64,000 bases of DNA from Gemmatimonadota bacterium (GCA_021295785.1 JAGWBR010000011.1:41868-105867); one strand, 5' to 3'. Shown: positions 16,614 through 25,664, numbered from the stretch's first letter. Notes: a model not told the origin generated them from the letters alone. Numbers and translations are program-made.

Positions 16614-19594
16614 CTAATCCTCGTGATTGTGATCTGTGTCCGGTCCAGGCCCGCGGGCGTCCCGGTTTCGTCAATTCCGACAGACAACGCCAGGGCCGGC
16701 GACTCTGGCTCCAGTGCCAACCGGAAGAAAGCCGCCCCGGAAGGGTGTACGTCGAAATGCCAGGCCGAAGCTTCAAGTGTCACCGGCGAGGGCCGGAGCG
16801 GATAGCTGGCACCAAATCCGAGGACCGCTTCGCCGAGCCGGGGTTCAAGCTGTTCAAACACTCCTGGCAAGTCCCACGTTGGAGCGGGAACGCCCTCGGG
16901 ACCCGGATCCGATGGCCGAGAGAACGGCCGGTTCGACACCGAGTCCTCCGGGTTCGCGGGTTCTGAAAGGCCAGCGAGTGAGGCCGCGAGCCCTCCCATC
17001 AACTCCGCCCAAGTCCGGTTCGAGACCCGCTCCAGGTTGGCTACGCCGCGCGTCAACCTCTGCCCCCCCAACGCCAACGACCTGAACAGCACCCGTTCGT
17101 CGCCGCCCACGGTGTCGGCCATCCACCGCACCGTCAGCCACCCAAAACCGCGCGGCCCCAGGGCATCGACTCCAACCGGGATTTCCTCCCCTCCGCGCCC
17201 CGCTCCCGGGTCGGCCAGGTAGGCCCCAACCTGGGCAAACAACGGGCGCAAGTAGGCATCGAAGGTGGCCAGAGCCGGCGCCGGCGCGCTGCTCAGATCA
17301 AGCCCGGTTGTGCCGGGGCGCAAGCCGAGAACGGCCCGCCCAGCGGCCTCCTGAGCCACCGCCGACAGAGCTTCCTCCAGCCATGTTTCGTCCAGCACGC
17401 CGAAGCCCCCGCCCGGCGCGGAGAGCCTCCGCCCGGTCGAAATCAGGTGCTGGAGTTCGTGCGCGGCGACCCGGCGGGAGGCCTGCAATGCATCTTCCAC
17501 CGACCACACGGGCCCGTCTGCTCCGCGCGGGTCGGGCGACCTCACGTAGATGATCTCCGCCTCATTGCCGGCCGGGCACAACTGCACACCCTCCGACTCA
17601 TCTTCGCCGTCGACCGAAGCGACCGGCCTGGCGGCAGCCAGGTCCAGCGGCAAAAAGAACCCCTCCGGCCGCCACTCGTTGGTTGCAAGGCGGTTCACGC
17701 GTGGCGTGAACAACAGAACCACGCGGCGGTTGCCGTCCAGGTCTCCCGGCTCCCCGAAATACGCCATCACGGCGGGCAGGGCCGTGTTGTCCAGTTCGTT
17801 GCCCAGCGCGGTCCATTGTTCGGGCGACGGACTGGTTGTCAGGGCCGCGGTATCCTCCGCAAGTATGATGTTCCTGCCCGCCCACCTGACTACGCTGCGC
17901 ACCGGGGCCACGGCCGCCTCGCAGTTGATTGAAGGCCCGGGTCCGACCGGGAAAAAGTGCCTCAGGGTGTCGCCGGGCAGGGGAGGTCGAAATAGCGAGT
18001 TGGACGCTGCGGTCGACCCTCCGGCAACCCGGCTCCCCGCCGCCGGTTCGCCGGGGAGGTCCCGGTCGGCGGGATCGCCCGAAAGCCCCTCATCTCGCGG
18101 CCGGGCGGGGGAAGCACGTCTCCGCAGCAACTCGTCGACCGCCATCCGGCGCAATACGGCGTTCCCCGGGTCATATTGCAGCAGCGCACGAGCGGCCTCC
18201 GCCGAGAGGGTCTCGGAGAGTCTTTCGATACGCCTGGAGGCATCCGGCGCAGTTTCTCCGGCCGCTGCAGTCCCCGTCGCGGCCACGGCATGGGGCAAAC
18301 CGTCACCCGGCGCGCGGGCAGCGCCCGGAAGCGCCGAAAGGTTGTAGGCGACGTCCTCGCCGTCGGCCAGGCTTGTGTTCCCGACTGCAATCAAGAACTG
18401 TCTGGCGTTGGCCGAAGCAGAAATCTGGAGGCACGCAGCCGCCTCGCCGGCGAGGGTTGCCGACTGCCCGACTTCCAGGTCCACCGGGGTCTCGACCGGT
18501 TCGAGAAGGGCGAACTCACCGTTGCTGAGCTCACCGCCGTTAATCACCCGCACGCCCACCGACCGGGCAGGCTCGCAGCCCCCCTCAAACGCCGGCACCC
18601 GAATCAACAGGTCGCGCGGCGAGGCACCGAGCACGGCAGCCTGCCGACCACCGATCCACACCCTGTTGTCGCTGGCTATCGGGCTGAACCCGCTCCCGAA
18701 GAGCACTGTCTGGCCACCCGCCGGCAGCCGGGAGGCACGCACGGAGTCCAGTCGTACCGATCCGACGAACAGAGGGAGGACGATCGCGGGAATCCGGACC
18801 GTGTCGGAGGCCGACACCCCCTCCGCGAAGGCCTCGACAACGATCTGGCCGGTCTCGGAGCCGAGCCGGAGAACCGTGCGGGCCTGGCCGTCGCTCCCGG
18901 TCAAACCGGTGCCCCGCGTCAGGCTCGGGGCAATAAAGACCGGCTCGTCTCCCGCATCTTCGGCCTCGCCCGGATCGCCGTTCGACGCGGCACCGGCGGC
19001 GGTCTCGCTTTCCGGGTCCTGCTCGCGCGGAGCAATACGGAAACGAATCGCGACACCGCCCGCCGGGGAGCCGTAGACGGTCTCCGCCGCCACCACCAAC
19101 GGCAGCGGAAGCTCGCTGGCGGTCTCGGCACTCTGTTCGGCACCGGAAACGATGGTGAGCACCACCGAATCCGCGGGCTCGATCCGGACCGGCAGCACCA
19201 GCGGCACGACGGCCGGGGCGCTGGGAATGTCGACCGTGATCTCGGCGAGGCCGGGCGTGGGCCCTGCCCGGAACGCTGCCTGTGCCACACCGTTGGGACC
19301 GGTGACGGCGACGCCGGTTTCGATCAAACCCTCACCCTGGGTACGGACGAACCTGACCGGGACCCCTTCCAGCGGTCGACCGGAGGCAGCCGTGACCAAG
19401 GCAACCAGAGGAGGATCGGTCAATCCACCGGTGACGGCGAAATACTCGCCCTCATATGCCGCCGACACATTGGACGGCGACAAACCGGGAATGGACGTCG
19501 TGACGGCGTCTTCGCAGGCGCCGGCGAGGGTGATGGACAGCAGCAGCGTAACGGCGGGCCAAATGAAATTACTGCGGACTTTGGCGTGTGGCAT
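16610..19594 (-). CDS. Large Ig-like lipoprotein with M30-like HExxH metallopeptidase domain
   Basis: 994 residues. A lipoprotein-type signal (LLLSITLAGACED) is followed by Ig-like segments: PLEGVPVRFVRTQGEGLIETGVAVTGPNGVAQAAFRAG is the bacterial Ig/invasin consensus, repeated around residues 170-270. An IPT/TIG-like piece follows (GQTVLFGSGFSPIASDNRVWIGG). The C-terminal half carries AAHELQHLIS near residue 711 and, 24 residues on, ETWLEEALS. The H-E-x-x-H plus downstream Glu layout, including the Q before the second His, is that of M30 hyicolysin-type peptidases. The domain identity is inference from motif and spacing only. First gene of a two-gene unit with the barrel protein. Confidence 0.7.
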   Translation of the reverse strand: MPHAKVRSNFIWPAVTLLLSITLAGACEDAVTTSIPGLSPSNVSAAYEGEYFAVTGGLTDPPLVALVTAASGRPLEGVPVRFVRTQGEGLIETGVAVTGPNGVAQAAFRAGPTPGLAEITVDIPSAPAVVPLVLPVRIEPADSVVLTIVSGAEQSAETASELPLPLVVAAETVYGSPAGGVAIRFRIAPREQDPESETAAGAASNGDPGEAEDAGDEPVFIAPSLTRGTGLTGSDGQARTVLRLGSETGQIVVEAFAEGVSASDTVRIPAIVLPLFVGSVRLDSVRASRLPAGGQTVLFGSGFSPIASDNRVWIGGRQAAVLGASPRDLLIRVPAFEGGCEPARSVGVRVINGGELSNGEFALLEPVETPVDLEVGQSATLAGEAAACLQISASANARQFLIAVGNTSLADGEDVAYNLSALPGAARAPGDGLPHAVAATGTAAAGETAPDASRRIERLSETLSAEAARALLQYDPGNAVLRRMAVDELLRRRASPARPRDEGLSGDPADRDLPGEPAAGSRVAGGSTAASNSLFRPPLPGDTLRHFFPVGPGPSINCEAAVAPVRSVVRWAGRNIILAEDTAALTTSPSPEQWTALGNELDNTALPAVMAYFGEPGDLDGNRRVVLLFTPRVNRLATNEWRPEGFFLPLDLAAARPVASVDGEDESEGVQLCPAGNEAEIIYVRSPDPRGADGPVWSVEDALQASRRVAAHELQHLISTGRRLSAPGGGFGVLDETWLEEALSAVAQEAAGRAVLGLRPGTTGLDLSSAPAPALATFDAYLRPLFAQVGAYLADPGAGRGGEEIPVGVDALGPRGFGWLTVRWMADTVGGDERVLFRSLALGGQRLTRGVANLERVSNRTWAELMGGLAASLAGLSEPANPEDSVSNRPFSRPSDPGPEGVPAPTWDLPGVFEQLEPRLGEAVLGFGASYPLRPSPVTLEASAWHFDVHPSGAAFFRLALEPESPALALSVGIDETGTPAGLDRTQITITRIR

Positions 19595-19692
19595 ACGGAT
19601 TACGGACGTTGGCTTTCCTCCGTCGGAGCCTCAGGTTGCCTACTACTCATCAATCCGACACTGAACATAGATTTGGGGGAGCGCTTCAACAA

Positions 19693-19780
19693 GGTTGCAG
19701 CCGAAAGGTTGTAACCAACGCAGGCCCGAAGGATGGTGAAGTCTGGCCCCGAGAGGCCGGACCAGGGTCGAGCGCCTGCG
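19693..19780 (+). other. Possible structured RNA upstream of RNase P RNA
   Basis: Three nested or adjacent helices occur within 90 nt. A 10-bp stem (19693-19702 with 19707-19716, two G-U pairs) is capped by GAAA. A 7-bp stem (CGCAGGC 19719-19725 with GCCTGCG 19774-19780) encloses an 8-bp hairpin (19741-19748 with 19755-19762, one wobble). It lies outside the P1 helix of rnpB, in the 208-bp gap between the Ig lipoprotein and rnpB. Strand and function are unknown; it may be a leader of the rnpB transcript or a regulatory hairpin. Seen directly, but compensatory changes cannot be tested here. Confidence 0.35.
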
Positions 19781-19802
19781 GATAACAGACCGAGACCGGT
19801 CC

Positions 19803-20196
19803 CATCGGAGGGAGAGGAGGTCGCGGACGGGTGCCTTGCGGCGCGCCGTTCGAGGAAAGTCCGGGCTTCACAGGGCACGGCGCCGGGTAACTCCCGGGCG
19901 TCGAGAGGCGACGGAAAGTGCAACAGAGAACAGACCGCCGATGGCGCGTGTTTGCCCTCCGGGGCGGCGGCGCACAGGCAAGGGTGAAACGGTGGGGTAA
20001 GAGCCCACCGCGTTTCCTGGAAACAGGGACGGCATGGTAAACCCCGCCGGAAGCAAGGCCAAGCAGGAACCAGTGGCGGCCCGCCGCGCACGAGTTCCGG
20101 GTAGGCCGCAAGAGGCCTCGGGAGACCGAGGTCCCAGACAGATGACCTCGGGCCGGCGCGAGCCGGTCAACAGAACCCGGCTTATCTCCCTCCATG
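19803..20196 (+). ncRNA. rnpB: RNase P RNA, bacterial class A
   Basis: The two universally conserved ends are present: GAGGAAAGTCCGGGCT at about 19851 (P4 5' side, CR-I) and ACAGAACCCGGCTTAT at 20170-20185. In between lie AGTGCAACAGAGA, ACCGCCGATGG, AAGGGTGAAACGGTGGGGTAAGAGCCCACCG (CR-II/III) and GGTAAACCCC..GAGCAAGGCCAAG-like sequence (here GGAAGCAAGGCCAAGCAGG). The ends are set by P1: GGAGGGAGA at 19807-19815 pairs with TCTCCCTCC at 20185-20193. It is the catalytic RNA of 5' tRNA maturation. The downstream M16 gene begins about 30 nt after its end, so read-through may supply that mRNA. Confidence 0.95.
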
Positions 20197-20224
20197 CCGG
20201 TCGGGTCAGGGGAAGGAAAAACCG

Positions 20225-21505
20225 TTGCGGTTAGATATCCGCTGTAGTCGGCTGGACAACGGTCTTCGAGTCGTGCTCCAGCCAGATGATTCTGTTCCGC
20301 TGGTGGCGGTACACGTCATGTACCACGTGGGTTCCAGGAACGAACCGCCCGGCCGGACTGGGTTCGCGCACCTCTTCGAACACCTGCTTTTCCAGGGATC
20401 GGAGAACGTGCCGCGCGAAGGCCACTTCAAATACATCCAGGACGCGGGCGGCACCCTTAACGGGACAACCTGGTTTGACCGCACCAATTATTTCGAGACC
20501 GTCCCGGCGAATGAGCTCGACCTGGCCCTGTGGCTCGAGTCGGACCGCATGGGCTTCTTCAAGACGGGTATCACGCAGGAGAAACTGGACAACCAGCGGG
20601 AGGTCGTGAAGAACGAGCGCCGGCAGTCCTACGAGAACCGTCCCTACGGGATGGCTTTCGAGACGCTTCTCCACAACGCCTTTCCGAAGGGTCACCCGTA
20701 CCGCCATCCCACGATCGGCTACATGGAGGACCTGGAAGCCGCGACCCTCGACGATGTGAGAGGGTTTTTCGACACCTACTACGCCCCAAGCAACGCCGTC
20801 GTGGTTCTGTGCGGCCGCTTTGATCCGGTGGAGGCCATGAACCGGGTCAACGCCTGGTTCGGCCCCGTTCCGCGGCGGACGACCCCGGGTCGCCCCGACA
20901 TTCCGAAGATGACGCTCGAGCCGTCGCGCGAGGTGTTGGAGGACCGGGTTCAGTCGCCGCGCGTGTATCTGATGTTCCATTCTCCGGCCTTCACCGACCC
21001 CCGATTCGAGGCCACGGATGCGCTGATGGCGCTGCTCAGCGAGGGCGCCAGCACACCCCTCAACCGCGACCTTGTTTACGAACAGCAGATTGCAGCGGGG
21101 GTGTCGACTTTCACCTGGCCAACCGAGGACGCCGGGATGTGCTTCGCCGTGGCGACGGGTCGCCCGGGCGGGTGCGCCGACGAGCTGGAGGACGCCCTCC
21201 GCAGGTCAATCGCGAACTCCGTCGAAAGCGGCGTTACAAAAGAGGCGACCGCGGGCGCAGTGAACAGAACGCGCCTGGCGTTGGTGAACCGGGTGGCGGA
21301 CGTGGGCGAACGGGCGGACGCTCTGGCCCACGCCGCTATCCTGCGGCAGGATCCCTATTACGTGAACGACAGCTTCGGCCGGTACGAGAGCCTGACTCGC
21401 ACGGACCTTTTGGAGGCCGCGGCGGTACTAGACCTTGACCGAGCCAACGTTGTTCAGGTCATTCCGGGGAAGTCAGGGCGGGAGACCGAGCAGGAGACCG
21501 AGTGA
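20225..21505 (+). CDS. M16 family zinc metallopeptidase, catalytic subunit
   Basis: 426 residues from TTG 20225, preceded by a GGGGAAGGA ribosome-binding site. The inverted zinc motif H-x-x-E-H is intact at residues 49-53 (FAHLFEHLLF) and the distal glutamate lies near residue 131 (REVVKNE), as in pitrilysin/mitochondrial-processing-peptidase beta-type proteins. It has the usual two-lobed M16 length. No signal peptide is evident, so it may act in the cytoplasm, or the true start lies elsewhere. It is directly followed, with a GTGA overlap, by an M16 homologue lacking the zinc motif, the classic active/inactive pair. Confidence 0.88.
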   Translation: MRLDIRCSRLDNGLRVVLQPDDSVPLVAVHVMYHVGSRNEPPGRTGFAHLFEHLLFQGSENVPREGHFKYIQDAGGTLNGTTWFDRTNYFETVPANELDLALWLESDRMGFFKTGITQEKLDNQREVVKNERRQSYENRPYGMAFETLLHNAFPKGHPYRHPTIGYMEDLEAATLDDVRGFFDTYYAPSNAVVVLCGRFDPVEAMNRVNAWFGPVPRRTTPGRPDIPKMTLEPSREVLEDRVQSPRVYLMFHSPAFTDPRFEATDALMALLSEGASTPLNRDLVYEQQIAAGVSTFTWPTEDAGMCFAVATGRPGGCADELEDALRRSIANSVESGVTKEATAGAVNRTRLALVNRVADVGERADALAHAAILRQDPYYVNDSFGRYESLTRTDLLEAAAVLDLDRANVVQVIPGKSGRETEQETE

Positions 21506-23049
21506 GCGAAGACCCCATGGCCGAAGAGCCCGAAAACGCCGAAGGGTCCGAAGACGCGGAAGAGCCCGAAGACGGTGCGGAGCGCGGTCCGATGTTCTCC
21601 GGCCAGCCGCTGGCCGCCCACAAACTGCTACCGCTGGAGAAGATCCCCCCGGTGGACAGGACCCGCCGGCCGCCGCCGAGCCCGCCGCTGGGCCTCACGG
21701 TTCCCGAGTTCCAGGAGAGGTGCCTGGGCAACGGGGTCATTATCGAATGCGCCCACCGGCCGAACATCCCGGAGGTCGCCATTCAGATGATTCTTGAGGC
21801 GGGTGCCGAGTCCGAGGATTCGGGGTCCGCGGGTCTTGCGGAACTCACTGCCTCGCTCGTCACGGAGGGGTCGGGCGAGATGGGGGCGATGGAGATGGCC
21901 GAGCGGCTGGACTACCTGGGAGCCGATTTCCGCGTGGGTGCCGATTACGCCGTCACCTCGGCCAGCCTGCACTGTTTGCCCGACATGTTGCGCGACGCCC
22001 TGAATTTCATGGGCGATTGCGTAATCCATCCCTCCTTCCCGCCGAGCGAGTTCACCCGAGTCAGGCAGGAACACCTCGACGGGATCGCCATGCGGCTGGA
22101 CGACCCCGCCTCTGCCGCGATGATCTCGCTGCTGCCGGCCATCTATGGCACCGGCAGGTACGCAATCAGTGTGCAGGGTGCTGCCGCCTCGGTCGGAGCG
22201 CTGACCCGCGACGACGCAGAGAGGTTCCACCGAGGCCGGTACTCCCCGTCGGGTGCACGGATTGTGGCATGTGGGGGGGTTGAGCCCGAGAAGCTTCTGG
22301 ATCTCATGGAGGAGCGGTTCGGGGACTGGACGGGCGAAGACCTAGCCCCGGCCCCACCGCCGGTGTCGCCAGACCCGGTGCGGCGAGAAGGGGTCATCCT
22401 GCTGGAGCGGCCGGGCGCCGCCCAGGCCGAGGTGCGGATCGGCGCGGTGGGAGTCGCCTACGGCACCGACGATCATTTCGCGTTGGTTCTGGCAAACGCC
22501 CTGTTGGGGGGCCTCTTCAACTCGCGCATCAATATGAATCTGCGCGAAGAGAAGGGCTGGACCTACGGAGCCAGGACCTCGTTCAGCTTTCGGCGAGGCC
22601 CCGGGCCCTTCCTGGCGGCCGCGGCGGTCGAATCGCGCTTTGCCGGACCCGCCCTGGAGGAGATGCTGGGCGAGATCCACCGCATGGCCTCCGAACCGGT
22701 TCCGGACGACGAACTGACCCTTGCCCGCAACGCCCTCACGCTGTCGCTGCCGCGGACGTTCGAGACAGCGGGGCAGATGGTAGCGGCAGTGTCCAGGCAG
22801 CGTGTTTTCGGGTTGTCGCCGGACTACTGGACGGACTATAGTGACCAAATGGAATCCGTCACGCCGGAGCAGGTCATGGACGCCGTCCGCGGGCGCCTCG
22901 ACCCCAAGGCACTTGTGCTGTTGGTGGCGGGCGACCCGGCCTCCACCGGCGGACTGGGCCAGCTTGGACCGGTGACGCGACTGATGCCGGACTGCGCGGA
23001 CTTTGGTGCGGCCGGTGCAGCGCCGCCGGCGTTTGGGAAAGAGAGTTGA
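21502..23049 (+). CDS. M16 family peptidase homologue, zinc motif lost (partner subunit)
   Basis: 515 residues, with a very acidic N-terminal extension of about 65 residues rich in Glu-Asp-Pro. The core aligns with M16 (LEAGAESEDSGSAGLAELTASLVTEGSGE), but the H-x-x-E-H position reads GLAEL, with no histidines, so it cannot bind the catalytic zinc. The C-terminal lobe keeps LREEKGWTYGARTSFSF, the conserved R-x-x-x-x-x-Y substrate-binding block. In two-subunit M16 enzymes that arrangement belongs to the non-catalytic partner. Together with the upstream gene it probably forms a heterodimeric processing peptidase. Confidence 0.83.
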   Translation: MSEDPMAEEPENAEGSEDAEEPEDGAERGPMFSGQPLAAHKLLPLEKIPPVDRTRRPPPSPPLGLTVPEFQERCLGNGVIIECAHRPNIPEVAIQMILEAGAESEDSGSAGLAELTASLVTEGSGEMGAMEMAERLDYLGADFRVGADYAVTSASLHCLPDMLRDALNFMGDCVIHPSFPPSEFTRVRQEHLDGIAMRLDDPASAAMISLLPAIYGTGRYAISVQGAAASVGALTRDDAERFHRGRYSPSGARIVACGGVEPEKLLDLMEERFGDWTGEDLAPAPPPVSPDPVRREGVILLERPGAAQAEVRIGAVGVAYGTDDHFALVLANALLGGLFNSRINMNLREEKGWTYGARTSFSFRRGPGPFLAAAAVESRFAGPALEEMLGEIHRMASEPVPDDELTLARNALTLSLPRTFETAGQMVAAVSRQRVFGLSPDYWTDYSDQMESVTPEQVMDAVRGRLDPKALVLLVAGDPASTGGLGQLGPVTRLMPDCADFGAAGAAPPAFGKES

Positions 23050-23699
23050 GGGGAGCTTTGGAATCTTCGAGGGACCAGCTCCAGGTGGTGCAAGGGCGGG
23101 GAGGTGCCGCCAAGGCAGCCCTGGCCTCGATGAGCGACGAGGACCTGGTCAAGCAGAGTCTGGCAGGCGTCAATCAGGCGTTCACCGAATTGGCGCAACG
23201 GTACCACAGCCGGCTGATCAACTTCGTCTACCGCACGATCGGCGATGTAGACCGGGCCGAAGATCTCGCGCAGGAGACTTTTGTCCGGGTCTTCAGGCAC
23301 CTCAAACGATTCGACCAACGCAAGAAGTTCTCAACTTGGATCTACACCATCGCCAGTAACCTGTCGAAGAACGAGATTCGCAACCGCTTGAGCAGCCCTC
23401 TTGTTCTTTTTCAGTCGTTGCGCAAGCACTGGGATGCCGATCACCACGACATGGAGTTCGAAGATAATTCGAACCGACCCGACTACCTGTTCCGCTCGCG
23501 CGACCTGACGGAAACCGTCGAACAGGCGGTCCGGGAACTGCCTCACCACCACCGCGTGGTGTTTGTGCTCCGCGAGATGGAGGGACTCACTTATGAAGAA
23601 ATCGCCAGCGTCACCGGAATTACAATTGGGACGGTCAAGTCCCGTTTGAACCGGGCCCGGACAAGATTCGCCCAGGCCATCGCCCCGATGGTCGGATAA
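23046..23699 (+). CDS. ECF sigma factor (RpoE-like)
   Basis: 217 residues from TTG 23046 (TTGA overlap); another TTG at 23058 is possible. Region 2 is clear: DLVKQSLAGVNQAFTELAQRYHSRLINFVYRTIGDVDRAEDLAQETFVRVFRHLKRF, with KFSTWIYTIASNLSKNEIRNR. Region 4 has VRELPHHHRVVFVLREMEGLTYEEIASVTGITIGTVKSRLNRARTRF, the helix-turn-helix that reads the -35. There is no extra C-terminal domain. It is followed after 84 nt by a zinc-type anti-sigma gene, so envelope or redox stress control is likely. Confidence 0.92.
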   Translation: MRGALESSRDQLQVVQGRGGAAKAALASMSDEDLVKQSLAGVNQAFTELAQRYHSRLINFVYRTIGDVDRAEDLAQETFVRVFRHLKRFDQRKKFSTWIYTIASNLSKNEIRNRLSSPLVLFQSLRKHWDADHHDMEFEDNSNRPDYLFRSRDLTETVEQAVRELPHHHRVVFVLREMEGLTYEEIASVTGITIGTVKSRLNRARTRFAQAIAPMVG

Positions 23700-23783
23700 T
23701 CAGATGAGAGAACGCGGACGGTCAGGGAACCGCGGTCAGGCTGTTGAACTTTTTTCGGGGCAGAGGGGTAACCGGAGTACAGA

Positions 23784-24581
23784 ATGACTTGCGCTGAGTT
23801 TTTGCGAAATTACACCGAATACACGGATGGTAGCCTGTCGAACACCGACCGGCTGCGTTTGGCGGCCCACGCTCAAGATTGCCCAAATTGCCAGCGGTTT
23901 GAGCGGGCGCTGACCGAGGGCGTACGCACATACCGGGAGGCCCCGAGGCCGGAGCCGTCGGGCGATTTCATGCGCCGCCTCGAACACCGGCTCTACCACG
24001 TGCAGGACGGACGGTGGCTCAACCGCGCGGGAGGTGTGTGGGCGGCGGGCGTATTCGGAGCTGCCGCAGTCGCTGTTTTGGCGGTCGGTTGGTCTTCGTT
24101 CGCCGCTTCCTGGTCTGGGAGCAACGGTCAGATTCTTTTTGACGATGGCACCGGTGCGGGTGAGGCAATGACCGCCGGCGGTCCGCCAGGCGACGGGTCC
24201 GGGTCCGGCGGGGCCAACCCGGAGGCGGACTGTGAGGAGGGGGAGGGCCTGGACTGCCTCACGTCGCGCGACTGGCGCGCCGTGCTTCGCGTCGATCCGG
24301 GCTCCGGCTCCGGGAGTGCCTCCGCGGCGGACCCGGTGGCTGATTCGCTGGTACCGGGCGACCCGGACATGATCTTCTTGCCTGTTCCTTTAATTGGGGG
24401 CAACCCGTTGACTGACGGACTGCGTCTCTACCGTGAAGGGACGGTTTGGGGTGATTCCGCCGCAGCCGCGGGGGCCACCGGCGGTGCAGGCCCTCCCGAC
24501 TCGGTTCCTGGTTCTTCCGGCGCGGGCTCTGATCCCCCTGAACCCGGTTCGGGCCCCCGCGACAGCTTGACGCCCCTCTGA
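23784..24581 (+). CDS. Anti-sigma factor with zinc-binding (ZAS/zf-HC2) domain
   Basis: 265 residues. Cys3, His29, Cys33 and Cys36 (H-A-Q-D-C-P-N-C) form the H-x3-C-x2-C zinc-associated anti-sigma motif. A transmembrane helix lies at about residues 83-104 (GGVWAAGVFGAAAVAVLAVGWSS), followed by a low-complexity Gly/Ser/Pro/Asp-rich periplasmic region. It would hold the upstream ECF factor at the inner membrane until signalled. The 84-nt spacer between the two genes contains TTGAACTTTTTTCGG, which might be an ECF-type promoter element, but I cannot test that. Confidence 0.85.
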   Translation: MTCAEFLRNYTEYTDGSLSNTDRLRLAAHAQDCPNCQRFERALTEGVRTYREAPRPEPSGDFMRRLEHRLYHVQDGRWLNRAGGVWAAGVFGAAAVAVLAVGWSSFAASWSGSNGQILFDDGTGAGEAMTAGGPPGDGSGSGGANPEADCEEGEGLDCLTSRDWRAVLRVDPGSGSGSASAADPVADSLVPGDPDMIFLPVPLIGGNPLTDGLRLYREGTVWGDSAAAAGATGGAGPPDSVPGSSGAGSDPPEPGSGPRDSLTPL

Positions 24582-25636
24582 ACCCTCCCGGGCCACGCGG
24601 CGGCTCCGGGCGAGGCCGGCCAGCCATTGCCGGGGCGGAGCAGGCACTCTCTCGCGCCCTTCGCGAGGATCCGGCCCCGGGTGTGTGGCTCATGCACGGC
24701 GCGGCGTCGCGACTCCGGGACGAGGCTGCCCGGCGGTTGGCCGGGGCCGCGCTCTCGCCCAGTCTGCGCGACTTCAATTTTGACCAGGTTGAAGGGAAGC
24801 GGCTGACCGACGAGCAGCTGGGGACGATCTTGGCGATGCCTCCGATGATGGCGGATCTCCGGGTGCTTCTGTTGCGGGATGCCCAGCACCTGAAGCCCCG
24901 TGGCCGCAAACGTCTGCTGGACGCCATGCGGTCGCCGCCGCCCCAGCTGCTCCTGATAGTCACCCTTCAAGTTCCGGCGGGATCGCGCGCAGCTTACTAC
25001 CGCGATTTGAAGAGCGCCGCGGGACCGCGCGCAATTGAGTGGAGCCAGCCGCGCGAGAACGATGTTCCGGGGTGGTTGCTGGAGCGTGCCCGACTTCGGT
25101 GGGAAATCGACCTGCCGCGGGACTTGGCCCCGAAGATCGCAAACGCGGTCGGGTCTGACCCTTCGCGCCTGGACGCGGAGCTCGAAAAGATCTCCCTGCT
25201 CGCCGGGGAAGACCGCACCGAGGAGAAGATCCTCTCGATGATGCCGCGGTCCCGCGGACTGGACCGCTGGCGGTGGATGGATCTTGTGGCCGGCCGGAAG
25301 TTTGCGGCGGCGCTGAAGCATCTGGAGGGCGTATTGGTCTCGGAACGGGGCACATCGCTTGTATCGGGGCTGACCGACCACTTTCTGTTTCTCGGGATTG
25401 CTCTGGGAGGACAGCAAGAGGTGAGGCGGTCCCTGTCGGAGTTGGGGCGGCACTACCTGGGTTGGAAGGCGCCCGCCTATGCGAGGCAGGCGAGGGCCTG
25501 GAGCGAGCCGGAGCTGGAGCATGCGGTGGGGGCGTTGTACCGGGCAGACCGGCTTCTCAAGTCCGGGGGGCGTGACCAGCCGGTGCTGGAGGAAATGCTG
25601 CTGTCCATGGCCCAGGCGCGGCTGCAGGCAGCTTGA
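24578..25636 (+). CDS. holA: DNA polymerase III delta subunit
   Basis: About 352 residues if begun at CTG 24578 (CTGA overlap); the first canonical in-frame starts, GTG/ATG at about 24674-24683, would remove the N-terminal helix. Features are VWLMHGAASRLRDEAARRL in place of the vestigial Walker A region of HolA, FDQVEGKRLTDEQL, then RVLLLRDAQHLKPRGRKRLLDAMRSPPPQLLLIVTLQV. After these come the lid helices and the C-terminal helical collar (ARQARAWSEPELEHAVGALYRADRLLKSGG). That final block is typical of clamp-loader delta, which opens the sliding clamp. The sequence is diverged, but the position before mutS and the collar support it. Confidence 0.8.
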   Translation: MNPPGPRGGSGRGRPAIAGAEQALSRALREDPAPGVWLMHGAASRLRDEAARRLAGAALSPSLRDFNFDQVEGKRLTDEQLGTILAMPPMMADLRVLLLRDAQHLKPRGRKRLLDAMRSPPPQLLLIVTLQVPAGSRAAYYRDLKSAAGPRAIEWSQPRENDVPGWLLERARLRWEIDLPRDLAPKIANAVGSDPSRLDAELEKISLLAGEDRTEEKILSMMPRSRGLDRWRWMDLVAGRKFAAALKHLEGVLVSERGTSLVSGLTDHFLFLGIALGGQQEVRRSLSELGRHYLGWKAPAYARQARAWSEPELEHAVGALYRADRLLKSGGRDQPVLEEMLLSMAQARLQAA

Positions 25637-25664
25637 CCCCGGTCGCCCCGCGGCTGCGGCTTCG

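Noticed and set aside
19693..19780. c-di-GMP (GEMM-I) riboswitch, suggested by a GAAA-capped stem followed by ACGCA
   Set aside because: The ACGCA bases are paired here in a 7-bp stem, the expected joining sequence and tetraloop receptor are not recognisable, and the next gene is an RNA, not a coding sequence.
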